Source: Streptomyces sp. NBC_01267 (lineage in GTDB: Bacteria; Actinomycetota; Actinomycetes; Streptomycetales; Streptomycetaceae). Taken from it: a DNA stretch of 64,000 bases. Below the pieces are notes generated by a model that worked only from the letters and a program-made list of their open reading frames with translations, was not told the DNA's origin and ran no database searches. Both the position numbers and the translations under genes were made by a program. The stretch is taken from NCBI RefSeq assembly GCF_036241575.1, contig NZ_CP108455.1, forward strand, positions 2,494,501 to 2,558,500. The letters are read 5' to 3'. Shown here one piece after another: positions 54,951 through 64,000 of this stretch. The first letter of the stretch is position 1, and the number at the start of each line of letters is the position of its first letter.

Positions 54951-55796
54951 ATGAAGGTAAGCAGCGCCGCGATAGGCGTGGCGGCGGTCGCGGCGGTCGT
55001 GGGGATGACCGGTTGTTCGGCCGACACCGCCAAGAAGGCGGCCGACGGAGCCGTGAAGGTGGCGGCGCAACCGCTGGCCGCGCTCCAGCGGGCGACGGAG
55101 AGCACGAAGAAGTACGGGTCCGCCGACGTCGATGTCAGAACCTCGGGGTCCGGCACCCCCACCACGGAGATGGTCGGGACGTACTCCTGGGGGAACGGTC
55201 TCTCCCTCGACGTGCAGATGGACGCGAAGTCCAGCGGAATGGCCTCGCTGACCTCCGGCAGCACCATCAACGTGCGGATGACGCACGGCGCGTACTACTA
55301 CCACGTCACCCCGCAGGCGAGCGGCCCGCTCAAGGGCAAGCACTGGATGCGGGTCGACATGTCGGCCGTTCTGGGGAAGGGCGCGGACGCGTTGGCGGCC
55401 AGCAACGCCGACCCGACGCAGGGCCTCAAGTCGCTGAAGTACGCCAAGGACGCCAAGGTGGTGGGCAAGGAGACCGTCCTCGGCAAGGAGACGACCCACT
55501 ACCGGGCCACCGTGTCCAAGGAGGACCTCGGAGCTGCCGGGGCCGCGCTCTCGCCGGAGGACAAGAAGTCGCTGCTCGGCGAGTTCACCGGGACCGTGGA
55601 CTCGATTTCCTACGACGTCTGGGTGGACGGCCACGACATGCCGGTCCGGATGAAGGAGAACATCGGCGCGATGAAGGTCGCGATGGACTTCAAGGAGTTC
55701 GGCCCCGCGAAGGACGTCAAGGCCCCGCCGGCCTCGGACACCGCGGATCTGACCGACGCGGTCAAGGGACAGCAGTCCGGCCAGACGGCCGGCTGA
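54951..55796 (+). CDS. Secreted lipoprotein (LppX/LprG-like fold possible)
   Basis: 281 residues from ATG at 54951. Signal peptide with lipobox: AAIGVAAVAAVVGMTGC, Cys21 likely modified. The mature protein has beta-rich segments consistent with a half-barrel fold: YGSADVDVRTSGSGT, SMASL..., LKGKHWMRVDMSAVLG, VVGKETVLGKETTHYRATV, YDVWVDGHDMPVRMKENI. It resembles the actinobacterial lipoprotein family sensing or carrying lipids. It is followed by a strong bidirectional stem-loop. Confidence 0.85.
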   Translation: MKVSSAAIGVAAVAAVVGMTGCSADTAKKAADGAVKVAAQPLAALQRATESTKKYGSADVDVRTSGSGTPTTEMVGTYSWGNGLSLDVQMDAKSSGMASLTSGSTINVRMTHGAYYYHVTPQASGPLKGKHWMRVDMSAVLGKGADALAASNADPTQGLKSLKYAKDAKVVGKETVLGKETTHYRATVSKEDLGAAGAALSPEDKKSLLGEFTGTVDSISYDVWVDGHDMPVRMKENIGAMKVAMDFKEFGPAKDVKAPPASDTADLTDAVKGQQSGQTAG

Positions 55797-55834
55797 GTCG
55801 CCGGCCGGTCCGCTCTGCGGGCCCGGGATCGTCA

Positions 55835-55880
55835 GGAGGCCGCCGGTCGCCCTTCTCGGGAAGGGTGACCGGCGGCCTCC
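55835..55880. terminator. Bidirectional 20-bp stem-loop terminator
   Basis: GGAGGCCGCCGGTCGCCCTT (55835-55854), loop CTCGGG, AAGGGTGACCGGCGGCCTCC. Twenty pairs with one wobble. It separates the lipoprotein gene (+) from the frameshifted gene (-). Confidence 0.88.
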
Positions 55881-55886
55881 GTCAGG

Positions 55887-56214
55887 TCAGCGGGTGACCG
55901 GCTCGGCGATCCTGAAATCGCTGCCGTTGCGCACGCCGAGCCTGATCTCGATCTCGACCCGGCGCGCCGACTCGTCCACCGTGAACTCCCGGCTCGCCTC
56001 CGCGAGCCGCGCCCGGCGGCGCTGTCCCCGGTAGCGGAAGCAGACGCCGATCCGGTGCGGCCCCGGCGCCACGGTGATCTCGGTCGTCCCCCCAGCGTCC
56101 CCGGCGTTCCCGCCCGTCGATCTCGATGAACGGTGCGGTGAGCAGGTGGTGGAACCACGCTGCGGGGAGGGACGGTCTGATCCGTACTGCGGTCAACACC
56201 CCTTGATCCGGCAT
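55887..56214 (-). pseudogene. Small beta-domain protein gene broken by a homopolymer frameshift
   Basis: The upstream frame (ATG 56214) reads VLTAVRIRPSLPAAWFHHLL then TAPFIEIDGRERRGRWG. The downstream frame reads GTTEITVAPGPHRIGVCFRY, then RGQRRRARLAEASREFTVDE and IRLGVRNGSDFRIAEPV. They join perfectly if one base is removed from the six-C run at 56088-56093 (six G on the coding strand). The restored protein is about 108 residues, an Ig-like or beta-sandwich domain. It may be phase-variable, a pseudogene, or a sequencing error. Confidence 0.75.
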
Positions 56215-56283
56215 GCGTTCGCGCTAGGCCGACCCGTATCCGGGCGCGCCAGGGCGCGACAGGGCGTGCCCGGATCCGAGATG

Positions 56284-58179
56284 TCAGCTCTCCGTACGGC
56301 CCCTGCGCCTGCGGACCGCGAAGGCGACGCCGCCCGCGGCGACCAGCGCCGCGGCGATCCCGGCCGGCAGGACCGCCGGGGACGGGCTGCTGTCCGCGAG
56401 GTCACCGGCAGCCAGGTCGGAGCGGGCGGTGAGGCCCGCCTGCGCCGCCGCGCCGTGCGGGTGCGCAGGGTGCGAGGGGTGACCCGGGTGGGTCGGGTGG
56501 GTCGGGATGGATCCGACCGACCGCACCGAGCCGTCCGTGTTGAGCAACACCTGCTTATTGTTCGGGTGCTTGAAGTCGAAGGCCGAGGTCAGCGAGTTCG
56601 CGCGGGCGTCGAAGGAGGCGTCACCGATGCGCCCGGTGTGCCAGTTGTCCTCGATGAACCGGGTGATCGAGGTCTGCTCGGTGCGCGTGTGGTCGACCGA
56701 ATTGACCTTGCTGTACGGGGAGATGACCATCAGCGGCTGCCGGGTGCCGGGGCCGCAGCGGTCGGCGTAGCCGCCCGCCGAGCGCGGTCCGGCCTGGCAG
56801 GCGGGGCTGTCGGTGGCCTTGCCGTTGGAGCCGGTCGCGGTGTCCTTCGAGCCGTTCTGCGGCTTGGCGTACGCGTGGTCGTACCAGCCGTCGGAGTCGT
56901 CGTAGGCGAGGACGACCGCGGTGTCCTTCCACGCCGGGGACTGCTGGAGCTTGTTGATCTGGCCGACGAGGAAGTGCTGCTCGTCGATCGGGTCGGAGTA
57001 GGCGGCGTGGCCGTCCTGGAACTCCGCGGCCTTCAGGAAGCTGACCGCGGGCAGCTTGTCCGCCTTCAGCGCGGAGTCGAAGTCCGTCAGGTCGTAGTTG
57101 TGGTTCGCCTGACCGTTGTGGCCGATCTCGCTGACGTTCTTCGGGGCCAGGTGGTGGGGGTTGGACGTCGACTTGTAGTACTGGAACGGCGAGTGGTGCG
57201 GGCTGTAGTCGACGGACGCGGCGCCGCCCACATTGGTGTGGGTGTTGCCCGCGCACTTCGCGTACTCGCCCTGCTTGCCGCTCCAGGCGGTGCTGGGACG
57301 GAAGCCGCCCTGGAACCAGCCCCAGCTGACGTCCTGCTTGTTGAGCAGGTCGCCGATGTTCTTGCCCTGCATCGTGGCGAGCGCGTTCTTGCTGGTGTGG
57401 TCGCCGTCCGAGCAGTCGTCGTACGCCGGGTCGGGGTCGTTGACGACCGTGCCGACGCCCTTGGCGTCCGGCGAGAGGACCGTGTACGGGTCGGGGGTGG
57501 CGGTCTGCTTCGGGTGCTCCGTGCCGGAGGCCGGGTCGACGGAGGTCACGCCGTGCGTCTGGCCGGAGATCAGGTTGAGCGCGCCGGGCGTGGACGGGCC
57601 GTAGGTGGTGCTGTACGAGTTGTCGCCGAGCGAGTAGTGCTGGGCGTAGTTCCACAGCCCGGTGACCGTGTTGCCGTCGTAGTAGTCCATGACCAGGCCG
57701 GGCTCGCCGAAGAGGTTGCCCGAGCACTTGCCGGAGTCGGTGTTCTGGACGTACTGGTCGGCCTTGCCGCCGTTGGCCGCGTACTGCTCGGCCGCGTAGT
57801 TGTGGTTCTGGTCGCAGGTCAGCGCCTGGGACGGGGAGAGCCGCCGGGGGGCGTACTGGTTCGGGTTCTTCTTCAGCAGCCCGGCCGCGCTGAGGGTGTC
57901 GATGTTCTTGGGCGTGTGCTTGTCGGCCGTGAACTTCGTGCCGTCGGTGTTGGCCGCCTTCGGGTACGTACCGAAGTAGTGGTCGAAGGAGACGTTCTCC
58001 TGGAAGATCACCACCAGGTGCTTGACCGGGGTGGCCGTCGAAGAGCCGCCGTGGTGGCCGTGCGACTGCGCGAACGCGGGGGCCGAACCCCCGAGGACGG
58101 TGAGCGCCGCAGCTCCGGCGAAGGCGCCCCACCGTATCGCCCGGCGTCCGGGCCCCGCCGTTCTCCCTGTGCTGACCAT
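56284..58179 (-). CDS. Secreted phosphoesterase (phospholipase C / acid phosphatase family), C-terminally anchored
   Basis: 631 residues from ATG at 58179, with GGAG upstream. Signal segment RWGAFAGAAALTVLGGSAPAFA. The phosphoesterase core has LVVIFQENVSFDHYFGTYPK (metal/phosphate site), NLISGQTHGVTSV, VVNDPDPAYDDCSDGDHTSK, VVLAYDDSDGWYDHA (metal Asp/Asp) and MVISPYSKVNSVDHTRTEQT. A His-Pro repeat spacer follows (THPTHPGHPSHPAHPHG), then a C-terminal membrane segment (PAGIAAALVAAGGVAFAV) and RRRRG. It belongs to the bacterial acid phosphatase/phospholipase C family, and should act outside the cell while anchored to the membrane. Confidence 0.9.
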   Translation of the reverse strand: MVSTGRTAGPGRRAIRWGAFAGAAALTVLGGSAPAFAQSHGHHGGSSTATPVKHLVVIFQENVSFDHYFGTYPKAANTDGTKFTADKHTPKNIDTLSAAGLLKKNPNQYAPRRLSPSQALTCDQNHNYAAEQYAANGGKADQYVQNTDSGKCSGNLFGEPGLVMDYYDGNTVTGLWNYAQHYSLGDNSYSTTYGPSTPGALNLISGQTHGVTSVDPASGTEHPKQTATPDPYTVLSPDAKGVGTVVNDPDPAYDDCSDGDHTSKNALATMQGKNIGDLLNKQDVSWGWFQGGFRPSTAWSGKQGEYAKCAGNTHTNVGGAASVDYSPHHSPFQYYKSTSNPHHLAPKNVSEIGHNGQANHNYDLTDFDSALKADKLPAVSFLKAAEFQDGHAAYSDPIDEQHFLVGQINKLQQSPAWKDTAVVLAYDDSDGWYDHAYAKPQNGSKDTATGSNGKATDSPACQAGPRSAGGYADRCGPGTRQPLMVISPYSKVNSVDHTRTEQTSITRFIEDNWHTGRIGDASFDARANSLTSAFDFKHPNNKQVLLNTDGSVRSVGSIPTHPTHPGHPSHPAHPHGAAAQAGLTARSDLAAGDLADSSPSPAVLPAGIAAALVAAGGVAFAVRRRRGRTES

Positions 58180-58382
58180 GCTCTCCGTGCCTCCGCTGTC
58201 GACTGTCGCCGGTGGCTGCCGGGTGGCTGCCGTGTGGCTTACGGAGAGCGATGTTCCGCCGGGTCCACGACCTGGCGACTGCGCGGCTGTGTCGCCGGGG
58301 TGAACAGGCAGTCAGGAAGTCCAGGCCAAAACTTGACCGCCTCTTGACCGTTGGCGCCGCTCGTCGAAGGTGCCGGGAGGGC

Positions 58383-59693
58383 CTACGCGAGCAGCGCGCG
58401 GCCCAGCCAGTCGGCCCGGTCGCGGACCCCCGGCAGCGCGAAGAAGTACCCGCCGCCGAACGGCGAGATGTAGTCCACCAGCGGCTCCCCCGCCAGCCGC
58501 TTCTGCACGGTCTCGAACTGCCGGGCCAGGTCCTGCTGGTAGCAGCAGAAGAGCAGCCCCATGTCGAGGTTGCCGTTGGAGTCCATGCCCCGGTCGTAGT
58601 TGTACGCGCGCCGCAGCAGCCGCTGCTGCTCGGACTTCGGGGTACGGGGGTTGGCCATCCGGATGTGGCTGTCCAGTGGGATCACATCGCCCTTGGGGTC
58701 CTGGGCGTACCGCGGCGCGTCGAACTCGTGCGTCCCGTCGAGGGGTGCGCCGGTGTCGCGGTTGCGGCCGAACATCCGCTCCTGCTCGGTGAGCGAGACC
58801 CGGTCCCAGAACTCCACGAGCATCCGGATCAGCCGCACCACCTGGTAGCTGCCCCCGGTGGCCCACTCCGGCTCCGGGCCGCCGTCCACCCAGACGAGAC
58901 GGTCCATCGAGGCCTGGTCGGTGACGTCCGGGTTCGCCGTGCCGTCCTTGAAACCGAGGTGGTTACGGGGGGTGCCGCTGGGCCGGGAGGGGCTGGTGAA
59001 GCCGTCCATGCGCCAGCGCACCTGCATGGCGCCACGGGTGTGGCGGGCGATGTCCCGCAGGGCGTGCAGCACCACGTCGGGGCTCTCGGCGCACAGCTGG
59101 ACACTCACGTCACCGTGGCAGGAGGCCTGTTGGAGATCGTCGTCGGGGAAGGCGGGCATGGTGGTGAGCCGCAGCGGCTTGCGGCTCTTCAGCCCGAAGC
59201 GGTCGTCGAAGAGGGACGCGCCGACGCCCGCGGTGACGGTCAGCCCGCCCGCCGGGACCTGCGGTCCGAGGACCCCCGAGTCGGCGGGCGGGGCGGTGAT
59301 GCCGAGCGGGGGCGGGGTGCCGCCGGTGGTCAGGAAGCGGGCCCGGTCGGTGAGCGTACGGAACAGTTCGGTGAGTTCCCTGCGGCCGTCGGCGGTGACG
59401 TCGAACGAGGCGAACGCGGTGGCGCGCTGCGGGGGCTGGAGGATGCCCGCCTGGTGGGCGCCGTGGAACTCCGTACGTGCGGGGCTCTGTTCGGCGTTCA
59501 GTTCGGCGGACACCTGCGGGTCGGCCCGGGGCCGGTCCGCGCCGACCAGTCCGGCTCCGGCCACCACCGAACCCACGCCCAGCGCCGCGCTCCGCAGGAA
59601 GCCGCGCCGGCGCACCTCGCTGTGCGTACCGCCGTCGGTCACGCTCGTACCGTCCCCGGTCGTGCCCGTCCCGCTCGTGCTGCCCTCGGTCAT
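58383..59693 (-). CDS. efeB: Dyp-type deferrochelatase/peroxidase EfeB, Tat-exported
   Basis: 436 residues from ATG at 59693, overlapping the efeO stop as ATGA. Tat signal [21 protein letters not shown]. Dyp-type family blocks: [35 protein letters not shown] region, [23 protein letters not shown] (catalytic Asp in GFKDGT-type GxxDG) and haem-binding His region near 310-340. EfeB takes electrons from haem/peroxide and releases iron for the EfeUOB ferrous/ferric uptake system in the cell envelope. Confidence 0.92.
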   Translation of the reverse strand: MTEGSTSGTGTTGDGTSVTDGGTHSEVRRRGFLRSAALGVGSVVAGAGLVGADRPRADPQVSAELNAEQSPARTEFHGAHQAGILQPPQRATAFASFDVTADGRRELTELFRTLTDRARFLTTGGTPPPLGITAPPADSGVLGPQVPAGGLTVTAGVGASLFDDRFGLKSRKPLRLTTMPAFPDDDLQQASCHGDVSVQLCAESPDVVLHALRDIARHTRGAMQVRWRMDGFTSPSRPSGTPRNHLGFKDGTANPDVTDQASMDRLVWVDGGPEPEWATGGSYQVVRLIRMLVEFWDRVSLTEQERMFGRNRDTGAPLDGTHEFDAPRYAQDPKGDVIPLDSHIRMANPRTPKSEQQRLLRRAYNYDRGMDSNGNLDMGLLFCCYQQDLARQFETVQKRLAGEPLVDYISPFGGGYFFALPGVRDRADWLGRALLA

Positions 59694-60991
59694 GCCGTCC
59701 TCCGCAGGTCACAGATGGCCGCGACCGACGACAGCAGTTCCGTCGCCTCGCTGACATCGCCGTTGAGCCGTTCACGGTCCGCGGTCGCCAGCCGGTCCAA
59801 GGGTGTCCAGCGACCGTCGTGCCCGAAGCCTTCCACTGTGCGCTCCGTACGGTCCAGCCAGGCGTCCGTCCGGGCCAGATCCGGATCGCGGGTGGTGAGC
59901 AACGGGCGCAGTACGGAGAGGAGTTCGCGGGTGCCGTCCAGGTTGGCGCGGACGGTCGCCAGGTTGCTGCCGCTGCCGAAGTCGGTGCGCCCGGTCAGTT
60001 CGAACCGGATCGTGTTCTCCAGTACCTCGTGGGCGCGCAGTCCCAGGTCCGCCGGGTCCATCCGCTGTTGCGGCCAGCTGTCGCGCAGGGCGTGGACGGC
60101 GTGCGCGAGCCGGTCGGTAGGGCCGCGCAGCGAGGCGGCCGACTCACCGTGCCACAGGCCGTACTCGACGCGGTGGAAGCCCTGGAAGTCCGGGTCGTGC
60201 GGGCCCTCGGGCAGTCCCGCGTCGGTGCCGTTGACGGCGGCGTCCGCGTCACCGAAGGTGCCGTAGGCCGCGCCCATCCGCTCGTACACGAGATGCGCGG
60301 GCAGCCAGGCCTTCCGGGCCGCGGCCAGGTCACCGCTGTCGACGGCCTTCTTGAGCACGTCCGTCTTCCGGGCGAGTTCGATGGTCCGCTCGCCGATCCA
60401 CTTCTGGTACGTCAGCGTCGGCGGGATCAGGTCGTGTTCGGTCACCGGCACCACGTGCGGGCCGCCGCGGGCGTTGCCCGGGATGCGTACGGTCGGTCCG
60501 GTGACGGCGTCCGCGTCGTCGGGCAGACACCGGAACGCGTACGAGCCACCGCCGAGTGTCACCCGCATCTCGCGGGCCGTGCCGGGGGCCAGTCCCTCGA
60601 CCTCGGCGTGGACGGCTCCGGTCCGGGGGTCGACGAGGTCGACCTCGGCCGGGCCGGTGGAGGTGTTGCGCAGGTCGAAGATCTGGGTGCCGGGGCGGGG
60701 CCGGGTCCAGCCGTGGCCGCACGCGCCGAGCGAGACCTCGACGGAGGTGTGCCGCAGACCGTCGGGGGTCGCGGATCCCGATGAGTTCGCCGCGCGTCCT
60801 GCCGCCGGGGTGTCGGCGGCGAGGAAGGCACCGAGGGTGACCGCGGTGACGGTGGCCAGGACGGCGACCGCCGCCCATATTCGGCGGTGGACCGCAGGGG
60901 TGTCCACGGAGTCGGAGCCGGTGCTACGGACCGGGCCGGTGCCGACACCTGGGTCGGTACGGGAGTCGGAGCCGGTACGACGGCTGGGCAC
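59690..60991 (-). CDS. efeO: EfeO-like iron-uptake protein (cupredoxin + M75 peptidase domain)
   Basis: 433 residues from GTG at 60991. A membrane/signal segment ([22 protein letters not shown]) precedes a cupredoxin-like part (about 75-180) and an imelysin/M75-type domain with the HxxE metal motif in [12 protein letters not shown] (about 272). It binds iron outside the membrane and hands it to the permease EfeU with EfeB. The permease gene is not next to it in this window. Confidence 0.9.
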   Translation of the reverse strand: MPSRRTGSDSRTDPGVGTGPVRSTGSDSVDTPAVHRRIWAAVAVLATVTAVTLGAFLAADTPAAGRAANSSGSATPDGLRHTSVEVSLGACGHGWTRPRPGTQIFDLRNTSTGPAEVDLVDPRTGAVHAEVEGLAPGTAREMRVTLGGGSYAFRCLPDDADAVTGPTVRIPGNARGGPHVVPVTEHDLIPPTLTYQKWIGERTIELARKTDVLKKAVDSGDLAAARKAWLPAHLVYERMGAAYGTFGDADAAVNGTDAGLPEGPHDPDFQGFHRVEYGLWHGESAASLRGPTDRLAHAVHALRDSWPQQRMDPADLGLRAHEVLENTIRFELTGRTDFGSGSNLATVRANLDGTRELLSVLRPLLTTRDPDLARTDAWLDRTERTVEGFGHDGRWTPLDRLATADRERLNGDVSEATELLSSVAAICDLRRTA

Positions 60992-61187
60992 AACGGGGCT
61001 CCGCTCGGACGGCAGTCGGGGGAGGTCGGACGCCGTTCATGCTAGGCATCCGTCCCCCGCCCCAACTACCGTCCGGGGCCTCTCCCGGTGGCAGTTCCCC
61101 GAGAGTTCACCGTGGTGACATCCCAGGGACCGGGGGCCCCGCACCACGCGCTCCGGGCCGGGGCGGGCGACCCGGAGCGCGCGATCC

Positions 61188-62687
61188 TCAGTGGTTGCTC
61201 GGGAAGCCCAGGTCCACACCGGCCGGGGCGTCGGCCGGGTCCGGCCAGCGGGTGGTGACGACCTTGCCGCGGGTGTAGAAGTGCACGCCGTCGTTGCCGT
61301 AGATGTGGTGGTCGCCGAAGAGCGAGTCCTTCCAGCCGCCGAAGGAGTGGTAGCCGACGGGGACCGGGATCGGGACGTTGACGCCGACCATGCCCGCCTC
61401 GATCTCCAGCTGGAAGCGGCGGGCCGCGCCGCCGTCGCGGGTGAAGATCGCGGTGCCGTTGCCGAACGGCGAGGCGTTCATGAGGGCGACGCCCTCCTCG
61501 TACGTCCCGACGCGCAGCACGCACAGCACCGGGCCGAAGATCTCGTCCTTGTACGCGTCGGAGTCGGTCGAGACGTTGTCGAGGAGCGAGAGGCCGATCC
61601 AGTGGCCGTCCTCGTGGCCCTCGACCGTGAAGCCGGTGCCGTCGAGCACGACGTCGGCGCCCTGGGCCGCCGCGCCCGTGACGTACGAGGCGACCTTGTC
61701 CCGGTGGACCTTGGTGATCAGCGGGCCCATCTCGGACGTGGGGTCGTTGCCGGGGCCGATCTTGATCTTCTCGGCGCGCTCCCGGATCTTCGCCACCAGT
61801 TCGTCGGCGATGGACGCGACGGCGACGACGGCGGAGATCGCCATGCAGCGCTCACCGGCCGAGCCGTACGCGGCGGACACGGCGGCGTCGGCCGCGGCGT
61901 CCAGGTCGGCGTCGGGCAGCACCAGCATGTGGTTCTTCGCGCCGCCGAGCGCCTGGACGCGCTTGCCGTGGGCGGTGGCCGTGGTGTGGATGTGGCGGGC
62001 GATCGGCGTGGAGCCGACGAACGACACCACGTCGACGTCCGGGTGGCTCAGCAGGGTGTCCACGGCGAGCTTGTCACCGTGCAGGACGTTGAGCACACCG
62101 TCCGGCAGACCGGCCTCGGTGGCCAGTTCGGCCAGCCGGTTCGCGGCGGACGGGTCCTTCTCGCTGGGCTTCAGTACGAAGGTGTTGCCGCAGGCGATGG
62201 CCAGCGGGAACATCCACATCGGCACCATGGCCGGGAAGTTGAAGGGCGTGATGCCCGCGACGACACCGATCGACTGGCGGATCGACGAGACGTCGACCCG
62301 GGTGGAGACCTGGGTGGACAGCTCGCCCTTGAGCTGGGTGGTGATACCGCAGGCCAGCTCGACGATCTCCAGACCGCGGGCGACCTCGCCGAGCGCGTCG
62401 GAGTGCACCTTGCCGTGCTCGGCGGTGATCAGCGCGGCGATCTCGTCGCGGTGCGCGTCGAGCAGCGCGCGGTAGCGGAAGAGAATCGCGGTGCGGGCCG
62501 AGAGGGAGGCGGTGCCCCACGTCTCGTACGCGGCCTTCGCCGAGGCGACCGCCGCGTTCACCTCCTCGACGGAGGCCAGCGCGACCTGGGTGGTGACGGC
62601 GCCGGTCGCCGGGTCGGTGACCGGGCCCCAGTTGCCCGACGTGCCCTCGACGGCCTTGCCACCGATCCAGTGGTTGACGGTCTTCAT
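61188..62687 (-). CDS. iolA: CoA-acylating methylmalonate-semialdehyde dehydrogenase
   Basis: 499 residues. ATG 62687 is preferred over 62693 because AAGGAG seven bases upstream fits it. Aldehyde dehydrogenase blocks: GITPFNFPAMVPMWMFPLAI, NTFVLKPSEKDP, VSFVGSTPIARHIH and catalytic Cys281 in GSAGERCMAIS. The general-base Glu of ordinary ALDHs is replaced (GGAKNH), which is a family mark of MMSDH. It converts malonate-semialdehyde or methylmalonate-semialdehyde to acetyl-CoA or propionyl-CoA, the last step of myo-inositol breakdown and of valine breakdown. It follows iolD after 11 bp, within the same operon. Confidence 0.95.
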   Translation of the reverse strand: MKTVNHWIGGKAVEGTSGNWGPVTDPATGAVTTQVALASVEEVNAAVASAKAAYETWGTASLSARTAILFRYRALLDAHRDEIAALITAEHGKVHSDALGEVARGLEIVELACGITTQLKGELSTQVSTRVDVSSIRQSIGVVAGITPFNFPAMVPMWMFPLAIACGNTFVLKPSEKDPSAANRLAELATEAGLPDGVLNVLHGDKLAVDTLLSHPDVDVVSFVGSTPIARHIHTTATAHGKRVQALGGAKNHMLVLPDADLDAAADAAVSAAYGSAGERCMAISAVVAVASIADELVAKIRERAEKIKIGPGNDPTSEMGPLITKVHRDKVASYVTGAAAQGADVVLDGTGFTVEGHEDGHWIGLSLLDNVSTDSDAYKDEIFGPVLCVLRVGTYEEGVALMNASPFGNGTAIFTRDGGAARRFQLEIEAGMVGVNVPIPVPVGYHSFGGWKDSLFGDHHIYGNDGVHFYTRGKVVTTRWPDPADAPAGVDLGFPSNH

Positions 62688-62698
62688 GTACATGCTCC

Positions 62699-64000
62699 TT
62701 AAAGATGGCGGCGTCGGGCTGCGACCTGCCGGTCGTACTCCTCCCGGGCCTCGACCGCCGACGGGCGGGTCGCGGTCTCAGCTACCGGAACATCCCACCA
62801 CGCCTGTGCCGGAGGGGGCCCCGACACTGTGTCTGCGGTTTCGGTCTCCACGTAGACACATGTGGGACGGTCCGACGCACGCGCCGCGGCCAGAGCTTCC
62901 CGCAGGTCACGCACCGTTTTCGCGCGCAGCACGGTCAGGCCGAGGCTGGCCGCGTTGGCGGCGAGATCGACGGGCAGCGGCGCGCCCGTGTACGTACCGT
63001 CCGGGGCCCGGAAGCGGTAGGCCGTACCGAAACGCTCGGCGCCCACCGACTCGGAGAGACCGCCGATGGAGGCGTAGCCGTGGTTCTGGAGGATCACGAT
63101 GTTGACGGGCAGGCCCTCCTGAACGGCGGTGACGATTTCGGTGGGGTTCATCAGATACGTGCCGTCGCCGACCAGGGCCCAGACGGGGCGCCCGGGGGCC
63201 GCCAGCTGGACGCCGATCGCGGCCGGGATCTCGTAACCCATGCAGGAGTAGCCGTACTCGACGTGGTACTGGTCGCGGGAGCGGGTGCGCCACAGCTGGT
63301 GCAGGTCGCCGGGGAGCGAGCCGGCCGCGTTGATGACGATGTCCTCGCCCGTCACCAGGGAGTCGAGCACCCCGAGCAACTGCGCCTGGGTGGGCGGCCG
63401 GTCGTCGTGGCGGACGGCGTACGCGGCGGTGACCCGACCCTCCCAGTCGGCCTTCGCCGCGTGGTAGGCGCCCTCGTACGCGGCGGGTACCCGGTGGGCC
63501 CGCAGTGCGTCGGTCAGCAGCTCAAGGGTGGCGCGGGCGTCCGCGACCAGCGGGAGCCCGGCGAGCTTGTGGGCGTCGAAGCCGGTGATGTTGACGTTGA
63601 CGAAGCGCACGTCCGGGGCCTGGAACAGGGTGGACGACGCGGTGGTGAAGTCGGAGTAGCGGGTGCCGACGCCGATCACCAGGTCGGCGGCGCGGGCGAG
63701 CACGTCGGCGGTGGCGGTCCCGGTGTGGCCGATGCCGCCGACGTCCGCCGGGTGGTCGTACGGCAGCGAGCCCTTGCCCGCCTGGGTGGACGCCACCGGG
63801 ATGCCGGTCGCGTCGGCGAGCGCGCGCAGGGCGTCCTCGGCGCGGCTGTGGCGGACGCCGCCGCCCGCGACGATCAGCGGGCGGCGGGCGGCCCGGATCG
63901 CGGCGACCGCGTCGGCCAGTTCCCGCTCGTCGGGCCGGGGCACCGGCACCCGCCAGACCCGCTCGGCGAAGAACTCCTCGGGCCAGTCGTACGCCTCGGC
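62699..64000 (-). CDS. iolD: 3D-(3,5/4)-trihydroxycyclohexane-1,2-dione acylhydrolase IolD, N-terminus beyond the window
   Basis: At least 433 codons remain up to the right edge; the first about 190 residues lie outside. ThDP-binding pattern GDGTYLMNPTEIVTAVQEGL...NHG is intact, with CMGYEIPAAIGVQLA upstream and the central domain NAAGSLPGDLHQLW. FAERVWRVPVPRPDERELAD marks the start of the middle domain, which contains GGVRHSRAEDALRALADATG. IolD opens the ring of THcHDO in myo-inositol catabolism. The TAA stop overlaps the iolA ribosome site. Confidence 0.95.
   Translation of the reverse strand, partial: AEAYDWPEEFFAERVWRVPVPRPDERELADAVAAIRAARRPLIVAGGGVRHSRAEDALRALADATGIPVASTQAGKGSLPYDHPADVGGIGHTGTATADVLARAADLVIGVGTRYSDFTTASSTLFQAPDVRFVNVNITGFDAHKLAGLPLVADARATLELLTDALRAHRVPAAYEGAYHAAKADWEGRVTAAYAVRHDDRPPTQAQLLGVLDSLVTGEDIVINAAGSLPGDLHQLWRTRSRDQYHVEYGYSCMGYEIPAAIGVQLAAPGRPVWALVGDGTYLMNPTEIVTAVQEGLPVNIVILQNHGYASIGGLSESVGAERFGTAYRFRAPDGTYTGAPLPVDLAANAASLGLTVLRAKTVRDLREALAAARASDRPTCVYVETETADTVSGPPPAQAWWDVPVAETATRPSAVEAREEYDRQVAARRRHL

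Overview
The window is high-GC actinobacterial chromosome, almost certainly Streptomyces. The evidence is GC-rich third codon positions, frequent GTG starts, ATGA/GTGA stop-start overlaps, a DUF397 locus, an LAETG-type sorted surface protein, a ROK repressor next to a glycosidase, and a short SSB without an acidic tail. This is inference from gene content, since no 16S gene is present.

Layout. 1-2.1 kb: end of a sugar operon (GH4 glycosidase, BadF-type sugar kinase). 2.4-13.3 kb: a co-directional signalling cluster with a GlnX-like membrane protein, GlnH-like binding protein, unknown helical protein, PknG-type kinase, PP2C phosphatase, VWA protein and FHA protein. This is the mycobacterial GlnX-GlnH-PknG aspartate-sensing pathway joined to a phosphatase, a VWA module and an FHA acceptor, with zinc ribbons on three members. 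It is the strongest candidate for a larger, poorly described system. 13.3-14.8 kb: PCMT-like methyltransferase and truncated haemoglobin. 15.0-22.1 kb: FtsX/MacB-type ABC exporter. 22.2-26.8 kb: ROK repressor divergent from a secreted GH89 alpha-N-acetylglucosaminidase, with a promoter/operator visible between them. 26.9-29.7 kb: hypothetical protein, thioesterase, EttA. 29.9-36.0 kb: thioester surface protein, SSB, and a pair of dynamin/YfjP-like GTPases. 36.3-38.5 kb: tRNA-Arg(UCU), then a patchy segment with transposase remnants and a secreted ricin-type lectin. 38.5-44.1 kb: SAM methyltransferase, NCS1 permease, an amidohydrolase broken by an in-frame TAG, and a double Lrp/AsnC regulator. 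44.4-49.4 kb: HAD hydrolase, TerB, and an ABC system whose ATPase is fused to an extracellular S15-type peptidase domain. 49.6-56.2 kb: accessory genes, including an unrecognised effector-like pair, an aminoglycoside phosphotransferase-like gene, a decayed DUF397/XRE/ATP-binding locus, a lipoprotein and a homopolymer-frameshifted gene. 56.3-61.0 kb: secreted phosphoesterase and EfeB/EfeO iron uptake. 61.2-64.0 kb: iolA and iolD of myo-inositol catabolism, iolD running off the edge.

Two themes cut across the window. (i) Short direct-repeat arrays (16-20 bp units) recur between genes, often starting at a stop codon, while coding repeats use units compatible with the reading frame. (ii) Several genes are freshly or partly broken: amidohydrolase TAG, a six-C frameshift, a deletion fusing the 3' ends of two divergent genes, and transposase fragments.
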